Shown here in pieces: positions 22,590-33,490 of a stretch of 49,162 nt of DNA (positions within the stretch are counted from its first letter, which is position 1; each line of letters starts with the position of its first letter). Under the pieces are notes generated by a model. That model did no database searches and was not told the DNA's origin. It saw only the letters and a program-made list of their open reading frames with translations. Source of the DNA: Nemertoderma westbladi (Eukaryota > Xenacoelomorpha > Nemertodermatida > Nemertodermatidae). Location: assembly GCA_032718475.1 (NCBI GenBank), contig JAUCBJ010005369.1, positions 1 through 49,162 of the forward strand. Reading direction: 5' to 3'. Both the position numbers and the translations under genes were made by a program.

Positions 22590-22790
22590 CGAGCCTTTCT
22601 CAACCAGACGTATCGCCAGACGGTCAACCAGACATGTTACCAGACGTATCGCCAGACGCTCAACCAGACATGTTACTAGACGGTCAACCAGACATTTTGC
22701 CAGACATGTCACTAGACGTTTCGCCGGATGTTCCGCGAAACATTTTACCAGACATTACACAAGATGTTCTACCAGACACTAGTAACGTAG
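22590..22790 (+). repeat. PD-rich degenerate tandem repeat within pol
   Basis: Between the RNase H and the integrase zinc domain the protein runs through SPDGQPDMLPDVSPDAQPDM and further variants of PDxLPD, from a short DNA repeat (CCAGACGTATCGCCAGACG-like units of 15-27 bp). It follows a very lysine-rich stretch (KKGKAKKKTTAKLKKKSK). The phrase AGRLASL occurs both here (22583) and before the RT (20561), hinting at an internal duplication. It is a linker expansion, not a known domain. Confidence 0.7.
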
Positions 22791-23759
22791 TGACACATAG
22801 TAAAGCCGCAGTTTCCCTATTGGAGCGGCCTTCTATTGACAAACTACCAGATTTGACACCCTTGAGTAACCATAAGTACAGTGAAACCTCATGTATTACA
22901 GATGTGGGTAGTACCTACGCAAATGTAAATACAGGTGTTACTTTACGCTCAAGAGACATACCAACCTTACAACCTACGGTGAGACCTGGGATTAATATCG
23001 GCAGAAAAATAAGTTTACCGAAACCCAGTGATCCCATAGAGTTAAAACCACCATTAGGGATCGACACACAAAGTACTGACAATCAAGGTAAGAAGACGAA
23101 GAAGGACAAATTACTCGTAGACCCGGACGGATCAATAGTCAACAAGGGAATACCTACCGGCAGACTCGTGGGCCCATCTAGTAAATCAAAACCTTCCAAA
23201 TTCTCCATTGACTTACCTGATGACGTCATAAATACTTACGTCGACCGTATTATAAATCTAACAGATTCTTGGACAAACGCGTGCCGAAAATTAGCGTGGA
23301 TTGTACGTTTTGTACAATACGTTAAAGGCAAACGCAACTTTACACGTCGACTCACATTGACTGAGATTGACAGATGTGAAATTAAATTAATTCGCCATTA
23401 CCAATTGCGATATTTCGTACACGAATTCACATCCATAAGTCAAGGTCAACCAATCAAGTCGTCACCAATATTGAGTTGGAGTCCGATAATTTATAATGCC
23501 TTAATTTGTCATAAATCTCGACTTCAAAACATTGACTTTAATACTGATTTTAGGTACCCAATAATAATACCGCAACATCACGAATTACAACGTGCAATGA
23601 TACTGGACGCACATTTACATCTGAAACACGCTGGAAGACACCACTGTCTTTCCTACTTACGTACAAGATTTGTATTAATTAGACCCAGTAAAGCGCTAAG
23701 TTCAGTGACACGTATGTGTATTATTTGTAAAAAGGTACATTCTAGAAGAACTAGTGAAC

Positions 23760-25141
23760 TTCCACAAGCACGACTACAGGCATTCAGGCTTACGGACGAA
23801 TCACGGCAGACGCGCGCGCCTATCGGTCACTTAGGTGATGATTTCGAAGTAACAACGATCATTGACGATCCTTTAGAGGAACTTCTTGAGATTGAAAGGA
23901 ACCTCCCGAAGAAATCTCAGATGGAGATTCGACAACTAGAAGCAACAGATGCTGTAGTTTGCATACAACCTTCTGAAACATACCAACCTATTGATCCAGA
24001 CGATTATGACTATAGTGTGGGAGGAAGCGCTCGACCCATTGGAGATCTTATATATGAGCGAGTGTGGTACCCTGCTAATACGATGTGTGGTAAATGTGGC
24101 GTCGCTGGACATCATTCGACAAAGTGCAGTGGAAGGCACATTACTACGACTCAACTAATCTGTGGATGGTGTGGAGATCAAGGGTCCCATACATTTTATA
24201 CTTGCTGGAGATTTATGGCTCAATGCACATACTGTAATATAAAGGGACATCGAGCATCCGAATGCCAATTGCGAGACATACCTTATGAACACGAATCTGT
24301 AAAACTCGTGCGAAAACTGTTTGATGATTGGGAAGATTTAGCTGACGAACATGTATCGGCGCAAAGAAGACGATTCCCAATGAGAGCGCATCTTGGATTT
24401 TGGGCGGTAAATCCCCAAACTATGATGTCGGAAGGATATATCTCCGCTATGCCACAATATGACGAACTCATCGAGGTAGTTGATATTTTGCCTCACGATA
24501 GTGGATTTCGAGTTGTGCGCGAATACTTGTTACAGATACACCCTGACAATAAGAATACATGGAATTTCCAGAAAGTCGTTAATCGTATCACCTATGGTGA
24601 ATTTGATCGTTTCCGAACGGAAAAGCGGAACAAGGGAGCTTGGTTAACCGTCGCATGGGCGTACCGAGCCGCGTTCTACCATAAACGTATACGAGCGAGC
24701 GTATTCGAGGAAGAGGAGGTCCTAGAGGCGACCAACATACCAGCTACTCCGGTCGCGCCGTCTGCACGTCACCCTCGGGAGGACGGACAGCATAGGATCA
24801 TAAGGGTTCAAAAGGTGGGCCAACAATTAAAGAAAACTATCAATGTTGAAGAACGAAGGGGATACGAACCGACTATTCGAATTACTCGGGATACGGTTTC
24901 GCTTCCCAGAGAACCGCAAGGAGGATCGGGACATATACCAGCTGATCAAAAGGGGGCGCAAGCTTCTCTTGGGTCTGCGTCGTCCGCTTCCCACGCGTTC
25001 CCAGACGTTTTACCAGCGGTAGACACAACAGATCGGTCACGAGGGATTGGACGAGGATTTGGGATAACTAAGAGACGAATATGTGAGGAAATGGTCGTAC
25101 CATCTCCCAACGTCCAAAGTAAACCGGTAACCCACCCCACC
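23760..25141 (+). other. Unrecognised C-terminal region with three zinc knuckles
   Basis: In frame with pol, directly after the integrase H2C2 domain, about 460 residues follow that I do not recognise. They contain CGKCGVAGHHSTKC (CX2CX4HX4C, from nt 24086), CGWCGDQGSHTFYTC (CX2CX5HX4C) and CTYCNIKGHRASEC (CX2CX4HX4C), then a basic region (FDRFRTEKRNKGAW, YHKRIRAS) and a low-complexity tail. No D,D-35-E integrase core can be seen. CCHC knuckles bind single-stranded nucleic acid in gag proteins, so this may be a second nucleocapsid-like module or a segment fused from another element. The region is cut at 25141 by the LINE junction. Confidence 0.6.
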
Positions 25142-27317
25142 CCAAATCTCTAACCGCATCATCCGTTGCCACTTCTCATGTTCTGGAAGACTGGCTAAGA
25201 AGTTTCCTAAGGTGGTTCTGATTGTGTGCTACTCTCCAACTAGTGTTGCCCCTGTAGAGGAGGTGGAAAATTTCTACCACAATCTACAAGCAGCTACTGA
25301 TGGAGTGGATCAGCATGCATTCTTAACATTCCTGGGTGACTTTAATGCAAGTCTGCATCAATCACCTACATCGCCCTGGGTCTATAGCAATAGTGTTAAC
25401 CGAAATTCTGTCCATCTTCAGGATTTTATCTCTGGAAATGGATTGTTTTCGGCTGGAACCCAGTTCAAGAAGCGGACTGGAAAGCTATGGACTCATAGTG
25501 GACCCAGTGGTCATAAGTCCCAGATAGACCATATTCTGTTTCGTAGGAAATACAGGAGCTCTATACAAGACTGTAATGCATTTACACTTCGACCCTTCTC
25601 CAGTGATCACCGCCTCATTGTGGCCAAGGTAAGACTTAGTCTGCGTGCTAGCAGAACAACGAAATCTGCCTTGCCGCGGCATGACTGGTCCTCTCTGTTG
25701 CAACAGCCAAGTGTGAGATCCAGCTTCACACTACAGCTGAGCAACAGGTATGAGGCTCTTGCCTCTGAAACGGCAGATCACTGTGAGGGCTATACTGCCT
25801 TTACAGAAGCAGTTAAGTTAGCAGCTGCAGAAACAGTTCCTGTATACCCTCGAAACAGGAAAAGGGCCCCCTGGACTGACAACAAAATTCAGAAGTGCCG
25901 AAATGACCTTCATAAGGAGCAGAAAGAGTCCCGACTCAAACAAACTACAGCGGCCAAGAATGCAGTTAAGGCTGCATCTAGGTCCCTGAACAGGCAGTAC
26001 TCTGCTAATCTACAGGAGCTAATAAACCAACAGGTTGATGCCATCAATAATGCTGACGACAGCAGGCAATCATCCCAGGCATGGAAATCGATCAATCTGC
26101 TTACTGGGAGGAAAAGCCAACCAACCACCAAGGTTAAGGCTGAATCACCAGCCGATCGCCTCAATGGTTGGAAAGCCCACTTTGAAAAGCTCCTCAATAA
26201 TGACAGGGTATTGCCTGATAACTTTATAGAAGTAAAAGTGTCTGAGTCTGTACTCCCAGATATTCCCATTGGCGATATCTCCTTTGCAGAAGTGAAGGCT
26301 GCTGCAAAGAGCATTAAGACCAATCGTGCCAGTGGAGTAGATGGTGTTCCCCCTGAGGTCTTTAAAATACTGGAGTGTTTAAAGCTCATCTATCCCATCA
26401 TAGTAGACATGTACCGAACAACAAGAGTCCCACAAGAAATGAAAACAAATAAGTTGGTGCCAGTTCCCAAGAAGGGCAACCTAACACTCTATGGTTCTTT
26501 TCGGGGAATCTCATTGATCTCAATTGCTGCAAAGCTATACAATAGGATTCTATTAAATCGCATCAGGGATCCCATTGAGAGACTGCTCTGTGGAAATCAG
26601 AATGGGTTCCGTAAAGGTCGTGGGACCATGGAGCCCATTTTGGCACTTAGAAGGATAATTGAAGAGTTATCAAAAAAGAAAGACAGGCATCTGGCTGTTA
26701 TCTTTGTTGACTTCTTCAAGGCCTTTGATTCAGTCTCTTGCTCACGTATGTTCAGCATACTTTCATTATATGGTATTCCTGATGAAATTATTGCAGCAAT
26801 CAGATCAGTATACGATGGTTCGACAACATTTGTGTCTACTGTTGACGGTGACACAGAACCATTTGAAGTGTTATGGGGCGTCCTCCAGGGAGACACACTT
26901 GAACCATTCTTGTTCATAATTGTTGTTGACTTTGTTCTACGCATGTCCTTAGATCATCATAATGATGATGGAGTGATGATAACTCCACCTACTGGCTCCA
27001 GAAGTCGAGGAAATCCTGCCAAGTACCTAACTGATCTAGACTTTGCTGATGACTTAGGAGTACTCTCAGAATCAATAGAGGGATCCCAACGGCTCCTCAG
27101 CTCATTAGAACATGCTGCTTCTAGTGTTGGTCTTTTTATTAACTCCAGAAAGACCAAAATTCTGACAGTTAACTTTGAAAGTCCTCAGCAAGTCTCTGAT
27201 CGAATGAGCATAAGCTCAAAGAATGGTATGCTTGAGCATGTGGACGACTTCTGTTACCTGGGATCATGGATCCGGAAGTCAGGTGAGGACCTTCGAATAC
27301 GTAAGGGAAAGGCATGG
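25142..27317 (+). pseudogene. Duplicate of RTE-like LINE segment inside the BEL element
   Basis: Matches 11285-13460 base for base at a constant offset of 13,857 with no indels and about 18 substitutions by eye (under 1%). It starts inside the endonuclease domain (before ICYSPTS-like VCYSPTS), keeps the RT with FVDFFKAFDSV and DLDFADDLGVL, and ends at exactly the CATGG where the LTR begins. The long open frame (25212-27377) is a truncated LINE ORF2. Its LTR-side end is identical to the insertion site on the other side. It is therefore a duplicated flank, not an independent LINE insertion. Confidence 0.9.
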
Positions 27318-29170
27318 TATAGAATTATATTCTCACAAATGCCGTGGATTTTCAAAATTTTATTTTGTTCGAATTAACTTTGCTATAAAGATTACATTAA
27401 GTCCTCATTTGCATTTACCATATCTATTTGTATAACATTGTTCAAGTGGTTCAGTAGCTCAGTCGGTTAAGCGTTGGAAATTCGTGTAGTAGGTATCGAG
27501 TTCGAATCCTAGTAAGTGTGAATTATTTTTTGTGTTAAGTTTCAACTCATTTAAATTAACCGCTACGAATTAAATTGCATTTGCTCAAGGTAGATTAACC
27601 AATAGGATTGCAGTTATTAGATAGTAACCAATGTCGTGCAAGATACGTGTTCGCTGGACCAATGGTTATCTTTAAAAACCTATTAGAACTCATAGAACAA
27701 TCTAGATTTATCTCGATTGATTGCAGCACAAATTTGCTATAAAAGGTGCGATTTTGTTCATTAGTTATCTATACCTTTATTACCTTCGTTATACTTTAGA
27801 TTCCTAACTTATCTTAGCATTGTTTATTGTATATTAGTTTTGTAATAAAAGTTAGAAATACTTGTTACATCTGTTTTTTACTATGTTTCACCATGGTGAA
27901 CCCAACTGAGGGACAGATGGCTGGCTAAACATCGGACCGCGGCGATAGACGGGAACATCAGAGGAATGTAGGAAGGAGACAACCCGCAATATCTATTCTT
28001 AAGTTATTCGCCCATCGCCTGAAAGGTTAGACAGCGTTCAATGCCTTGCTACCTAAGTGTAAGACCAAAGATCGAAGGTAGAGGTAGTGACACGCTGTGC
28101 GCTAAAAATCACATCTAGGGACCATACTGTCTTAATTCAGAGAAAACCCGCAGTAGACCTTCACATTCCTACGGGGGGAGAGGAGGAGATCAGGCAGAGA
28201 GATACTAGTACACAGATAGGACGCAGGCACACCGGTACAAGGCATACACATTGGTAGGGTGCAGCAAACTGTACGCCTAACTCTTGCTAAGTATAGGTGC
28301 GTCGGTGACTGTTTGTAGTACAACGGTGTCCATTGCATTTGAACTTGTAGGCTAGAAGGGTTACTGTGTTTTACCTGAATTGGGATTGTACCATTCAGGC
28401 GGTAGGGCAGTTTACCACTAGGCACAAATAAATTAAGGCTATTAGGGATACTAACATCAACCGTGTCCCCGCCGACATTCTGTTAGTAAGTTGCCGTGCC
28501 CATCTAGGCAACCAAAATTCTAGATAGGAACGCCAGTAAACTAACACATTTCTTCTTAGTATTACTATTAGGGACCTGGTAAATTAAATTGCCGAATTCT
28601 GGGCGTAGTATTAACCTTATGCCTGAATTTGAGTCCTGGAAATACACAAAAGGGGAAGGAGCCTTATCATTCGTGAGTATTGGACCTACAAGTTATAAAA
28701 TTAGAATATTTGTAAAATGTACACCGGACCCAGTAATTATATATGTGAAGGATTAAAACTGATTTTGACCGTTAGAATCAAGACACACACGCGTTAGAAA
28801 TTATTTACACCTCAAAATATATAAAATAATTTTGTCCGTACTGCGCTTTGCCCGCTAGTTAGACCTTTCTGCACCTAGCTAGCATCTCTCTATCCCAACC
28901 ATATAAATCACACCGCAGCAAAGTATACGAGCGCCTTTAGTCTGTCAGTGAGTCAGCCCGATTTTAGGATTTGCTGCGCGGGATTTTGTTTTATCGAAGT
29001 TTGTCCGTTCGTAGACTGTTTTCTGCCTCACCGGTTATAAGAGACCGATACTGCAATATATATTCGCTTACTTAGAGTTTATTGTTTTGGTGAGAAGGTC
29101 GGATTATGTTTTGATTCACAAACTTTATAGTAGGATATTGCAGGGTATTTTGTTACTGTCTCTTCAAATA
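27318..29170 (+). repeat. BEL element 3' LTR (1853 bp)
   Basis: Second LTR, ending TCTCTTCAAATA before the CATGG duplication and the resumed LINE. Compared with the 5' LTR it lacks about 30 bp near 28536 (flanked by CAG in the longer copy), has a 6-bp ACTATT duplication near 28560 and an 8-bp insertion near 28948, plus about 17 substitutions. tRNA-like sequence, TATA box and AATAAA are all kept. There is no recognisable polypurine tract before it because LINE sequence abuts it. Confidence 0.85.
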
Positions 29171-29680
29171 CATGGGCAGCCTTGAATAGGCTTTCCAGGA
29201 TTTGGAAGTCACCGAGAATTAATCGGAAACTTTAAGGTCCGATTATTTAGAGCAGCAGTAGTTCCAGTACTCCTCTATGGGAGTCCATGCTGGGATCTAA
29301 CTGCTGAGGACACCAAATCTCTGGATGGCACATTCACAAGAATGCTACGCCGGGTTCATTGTGTCAAGTACAATGCACACATCTCCAACGAGACACTATA
29401 TAACATTGGAGGTGTCTCATTGGTTCCCCCAAGCTTGACACTAGAACAAAATCGCCTCCGCTTTGCAGGACATTGCTTTCGCCGTGAGGACCAGCCAGTG
29501 AATAATCTTGTTCTTTGGCAGCCTCATGGAGTGAATAAGCATGGGGGACAGCCCATGACTTTCTTGAGACGCATCTTAAAGGACACTGGCCTTAAAGATG
29601 CGGATGATCTAGCAAATGTCATGGGTGATAGGGAGTTGTGGCGGTGCAATTTTGTTGACAAGCCGGCACAGCATTCTTAA
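29171..29680 (+). pseudogene. RTE-like LINE ORF2 C-terminus, displaced by the BEL insertion
   Basis: The LINE resumes with CATGGGCAGCC exactly at the target duplication and encodes the same C-terminal region as copy 1 (NRLSRIWKS, MLRRVHCVKYNAH, LRFAGHCFRRED, ending PAQHS, TAA 29678-29680). One extra T at about 29231 (AAACTTTAAGG against AAACTTAAGG in copy 1) shifts the frame, so the LINE also carries its own mutation. Confidence 0.88.
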
Positions 29681-29687
29681 AAATGCA

Positions 29688-29700
29688 GCTGCAATGCAGC
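29688..29700 (+). other. 3' stem-loop of the LINE, copy 2
   Basis: GCTGC-AAT-GCAGC, 5-bp stem with a 3-nt loop, between the stop codon and the (TAG)n tail. The same sequence lies in copy 3 on the minus strand near 39476. Confidence 0.5.
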
Positions 29701-29722
29701 ATGCCGATCCTAGTAGTAGTAG

Positions 29723-30075
29723 TTTTACTGGTAATTCTTGTTTATCACCTATTCGTTGTTTGTTTATTGACCGTTTTACTGGTAATTCTTGTTTATCACC
29801 TATTCGTTGTTTGTTTATTGACCGTTTTACCGGTAATTCTTGTTTATCACATATTCGTTGTTTGTATATTGACCATTTTACCGGTAATTCTTGTTAATCA
29901 CCTATTCGTTGTTTGTATATTAACCGCTTTTCCGGTAATTCTTGTTTATCACCTATTCGTTGTTTGTTTATTGACCGTTTTACCGGTAATTCTTGTTTAT
30001 CACCTATTCGTTGTTTGTTTATTGACTGTTTTACCGGTAATTTTTTGTTTTTCACAAATTCATTGTTTGTTTATC
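29723..30075. repeat. 51-bp satellite, block 3 (about 7 units)
   Basis: Same unit as blocks 1 and 2, starting right after the LINE (TAG)n tail with TTTTACTGGTAATTC. It is the other side of the satellite that the LINE/BEL nest interrupted. The last unit degrades (TTTTTCACAAATTCATTG) and the array ends near 30075. Confidence 0.93.
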
Positions 30076-30589
30076 TGGTTATCTGGTTAACAGAATACCT
30101 CATACAGCTGTAATTGTTTTTTTCACAATTATTGTTGTCTCAGGTTTTTTTGCCTGTTTCCAATCATCTTTATTTCGTTTTTCGAATGTCCATCCCTCGA
30201 CAGCTTGTTCACTGACGCCTGACGCCCCACAGCCCTTTAAATATACCTGCCACTCGTTTTTTTTGTTCTCCATTAGTTGCTTGTCTTTGCCTGCTTATCT
30301 CAAACTTAATTTTCCTGTTTCCGATTCGAGTAATTGTTTCCGAAAACCTATATATTTTTAAAACAAAATTACCTATATAATATAACTCATTAATTTATTT
30401 TTTAGAACTAAATAACTATATAATATATATCTCATTATTTTATTTTTCATTCATCAATGTTCATCACTTAACCCTTTACTTTATTTATATCTTTTTTCCT
30501 TGCATATTTTTTTGTATATAATTTTTACATATGGATATCCCGCGCATTAGCCTTTCTGATAGCTTACTATTAACGGACCCATGACATCG
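30076..30589. other. AT/pyrimidine-rich stretch, unassigned
   Basis: T-rich plus strand with no gene seen. It precedes the decayed retroelement that follows and could be its 5' untranslated region. Confidence 0.35.
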
Positions 30590-33490
30590 ATTCTTTAAAG
30601 CATGAAAACTGGCTTACTGACAACATTATCGGCGCAGTCATTCAATCCTTTTGCATGGACCACGAACGCCCTGCTAGGGTTTTTAACTCCCATTTCCTTG
30701 ATATATTCCAAGCAGGAGGTTTTAAAAGTTGCAGAAACCTTAGTAGGGACTGTTCTGTCACAGTCCTAGATAACGACTTCCTGCAACAAATCATGCCTAA
30801 TAAATAGCAGTGGCCAACTTAGGAAACATAAAACCAGTAAAGGATCCCCCTGCCCTGGAATCAGAACATTGCCTCCCCTTTCCAGCCAACCGCTAAACCG
30901 TGGTGCAATGTCCCAGGACAATGCAATCCCAGAGGTCCCTGATCCTAGAATTGCTAGTTCTTCTCCTTCTTTAGATGCAACCCAAGACATACCCCCTGCA
31001 CCCCTATCTACTAAACGACCAAGGGCTCATAAACTTACCTCTTCTGATAAAGAAATGCAAGGCCATTATCTCCCAGAAACTGGATGAAGGGGGTGTTAAG
31101 GGGGCCGTATTGCCTCTTGTATTGATACCATCGCTCCATTCAATGATACAACCCTCAACGTGCTTCGTTCAAAGCATCCTGAACGAAATAAAGATAGACA
31201 ACCGATCCCAACATGCCTGGATTCTGCACCACTCCTAGTGTCAACTACTACTATTAAATCCTATATCGAGAGCTTTAAACCTGGGTCAGCCGCTGGTCTA
31301 TCTGGATTGCGCCCCCAGCACCTCCAGGATGCTACTTCCAAACGGTCCGGTGATTCAGGCACCTTGCTATTGTCATCTACCACATCCCTAGTCAATAAGT
31401 TGCTAGCTGGTGATGTCCCCAACCACATTCGTCCAGTCATTGCTGGTGCTGCTATGCATGCCTTCAACGAGAAGGGTTGGGGGATCAGGCCCATAGCAGT
31501 CGGAGAGACCTGGCGCCGTTTAACTGCTAAGTGTGCTTCTGGTTCTGCTTTAAGATATTTGCCACCATATTTGCCTCACACCAACTATGGTTTAGTGTCT
31601 CAGGAGGTGGTGAAGCTGCAGTGCATTCCCTCCGGAACTTCATTTCATCTGCCCATCCAGAAGATGTTTTCATTAAACTTGACTTCACAAATGCCTTCAA
31701 TACGATGCGTCGTGATCATGTTGCAGAATGTTTGAGAGAGCATGCTCCAGAACTATTACCTTTCTTTAGCCTTTGTTACGAGGATGCAACCTTCTTATCC
31801 TATGGTAACGAGATTTTGAAATCTGATGAAGGCTTCCAGCAAGGAGACCCTGTTGCTATCTTTGGATTCTGCCTTGGTCTCCACCCCATGCTCAAACTCT
31901 TGAAATCCCGCCTCAGAATTGGCTATGTCGATGATGTTGGTATTGGGGGCAAGTGGGACTAAGTTCTTACTGAAATAGCATTAAGAGATGCTTGCAAAGA
32001 GATTGGCCTCATTCTTAATGAAAGCAAGTGTGAGATTACCACTTTCTGCCCTGAAGATGCCCCAGACATAATTAGCGCCTTTAGGCAGGAATGTCCACTC
32101 ATCAAAGTCACTGCACCTGTAGATCTCACAATCCTTGGTTCACCTCTTGGGCCAGATGCCCTCGATGTCACCCTCATTGAGAAACTCAAATGCCTTCAAC
32201 AGTTTAGAGTAAGCCTTACTTAAATCTACTTGGTCACCATGATGCATTCTTCCTTCTTAAGAACTCCCTGGCGATGCGCCTAAGCTAATGTATACCCTAA
32301 GGACGTCTCCTGCGTTTACTTCCCCCGACCTGATTGGGCGCATCGACAACTGCATTAGGGATACACTTCAAGATGTGACCAACACGTCCATGACCCCTAC
32401 CCGTGACTGCTGGATGCAGGCTTGCCTCCCTTGTCGGTTTGGGGGCAGGGTGTACCATCTGTTAGGCTGACAGCCCCAGGTGCTTACCTCGCCTCAGTAC
32501 ACCGCAACCACGAATTAACCTCTGCTATCACTGGAAACTTGGATGAACCTTTGTTCCTTCGAGCTGCCGTCGAGTTATGGGAATGCTACTCACCTTCCTT
32601 TGACATTCCTGAGACACCAAGCAAAAAAAGATCTTGGCACCACCCAGTATCCAAATCCCAACTGGCATCACTAATTTAATCTAGTGATAATAGCTCTGTG
32701 CCCGGCTTAAGGGCTGCCAAGCACCTGGTTCTGGTTTTTGATTGAATGCCATCCCCTCTGCTACCCTTGCCTTGGCCTCCACCTTGCCGATTAACAGTTT
32801 GGTATGGCTGTTGCTCTCCGTCTTGGTGCACCTGTTTGCTCTTCCCACCCTTGTGTGTGTGGCGCCATCGTTGATGCCTCAGCCAGCCATGCCTTAGTCT
32901 GCAAGTTTACCAAGAGCAGACATGCACGACAACGCCTGTGCAATGACACCATCTACCGCGCCCTCCAATCCGCTGAGGTACCCGCAACCCATGAACCAGT
33001 CGGGCTCAGCAACGACAACGACCTAAAGCGCCCCCCGATGGAGCCACTCTGCTCACTTGGTCAAACGGCAAAGCCCTTGTGTGGGACTTTACCTGCACCC
33101 ATCGTCTTGCCGCCTCATACTTAAATGCCGCATGTTTAGATGGCTCATCAGTCGCTGAATTGGCAGAAGGGCGGAAGCTTGCTAAGTATTGGAGCTTTGC
33201 CAAAGACTACTTAACTTAGTCCAGCCTGTCGCTGTGGAGACGCTTGGTGGCATAGGCCCTTCATCCTTGTCATTCCTTCGGCAATTAGGCCACCGTTTGG
33301 AGAAGGTCAGCAGTCAGCGGTCAGCGGCATACATTCCTGTGTCAACACCTTGGGATAGCAATCTAAGCTGGGACTGCCTCCTGCATAAAGGAGTCATTCA
33401 ACCTCCTCGAGAACCACTGCTACCGGGAGACCAACATGGCACCTTAATCCTATCCTCTCCCTCTCTCCATTATTTTAATTTTAATTTCTC
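30590..33490 (+). pseudogene. Decayed non-LTR-type retroelement: RT with YVDD box and C-terminal Cys/His plus nuclease-like region
   Basis: Fragments in several plus-strand frames line up in RT order: SYIESFKPGSAAGLSGL and GWGIRPIAVGETWRRL (fingers, 31255-31520), GGGEAAVHSL then motif A FIKLDFTNAFNTM (about 31670), motif B EGFQQGDPVAIFGF (about 31830), and catalytic GYVDDVGIGG (about 31925). The C-terminal part has LRLGAPVC...HPCVCG...HALVC (32810-32915), then in another frame a K/RPPDG...W...GKALVWDFT stretch (about 33027-33090), and PVAVETLGGIGPSSL (33228). The C-terminal pattern recalls a family known from several invertebrate genomes; the PD...WD spacing suggests a PD-(D/E)XK nuclease but is not proof. 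At least four frameshifts or stops. Clade not assigned. Confidence 0.7.

Larger units (their letters stand above)
18347..25153 (+). pseudogene. BEL/Pao gag-pol: gag domain, zinc knuckle, protease, RT, RNase H, integrase zinc domain, novel C-terminus
   Basis: Open for 2268 codons. Residues counted from 18347: the DUF1759-type gag domain starts near 78 (PPKFSGNSKHWHTF); CCHC knuckle CWRCTQHGHIRKDC near 365, then CPSCGRNHDGLLH; aspartic protease ILDSASSHSYVD near 497; Pao-type RT with YYLPHHYMRHPDKPDKVR (about 888), FTCDVEAMFHQV (944) and catalytic FYVDDGLQS (about 1026); the Pao A17-like region KVLGLFWDP and LSRLFDPLGFISP; RNase H with CFSDASDNGFGV, TPRAELQA and YWTDATLV; a PD-rich repeat (about 1400-1480); integrase H2C2 zinc domain (HLHLKHAGRHHC ... 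CIICKK, about 1744-1800). The integrase catalytic core and DUF5641 tail do not follow. The last bases are LINE sequence at 25142-25153. A 14-G run (18856-18869) is in frame. Confidence 0.88.
13461..29170 (+). mobile_element. BEL/Pao LTR retrotransposon, rearranged
   Basis: Two long direct repeats (13461-15331 and 27318-29170) flank an internal region with BEL/Pao gag, protease, RT and RNase H, and the whole is bounded by a 5-bp duplication CATGG inside a LINE. A 5-bp target duplication is usual for this superfamily. The internal region is abnormal in two ways. The integrase core is missing, and bases 25142-27317 are a second copy of the flanking LINE segment 11285-13460, not element sequence. 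By eye the two LTRs differ by about 17 substitutions plus three indels (29-32, 6 and 8 bp). Confidence 0.88.
10579..29722 (+). mobile_element. RTE-like LINE copy 2, split by the BEL element
   Basis: The LINE occupies 10579-13460 and resumes at 29171-29722. It is interrupted by the LTR element 13461-29170, which duplicated CATGG (13456-13460 and 29171-29175). Removing the insert and one CATGG gives the reading seen in the uninterrupted copy 3 (residues KGKAWAA). Its 3' end has a 30-nt UTR and a (TAG)n tail at about 29711-29722, followed directly by 51-bp satellite, so copies 1 and 2 together sit inside one satellite. The start at 10579 follows the tail of copy 1, so its own 5' end may be truncated. 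Confidence 0.85.

Noticed and set aside
25142-27317. Independent LINE insertion or LINE captured by the BEL element
   Set aside because: It ends at exactly the LTR target site and matches the 5' flank at a constant offset without indels, which fits a duplicated flank much better.
14275-28425. Minus-strand open frames in both LTRs (14275-14481, 28132-28425)
   Set aside because: Short, without recognisable motifs, and antisense to LTR U5; they differ in length between the two LTR copies.
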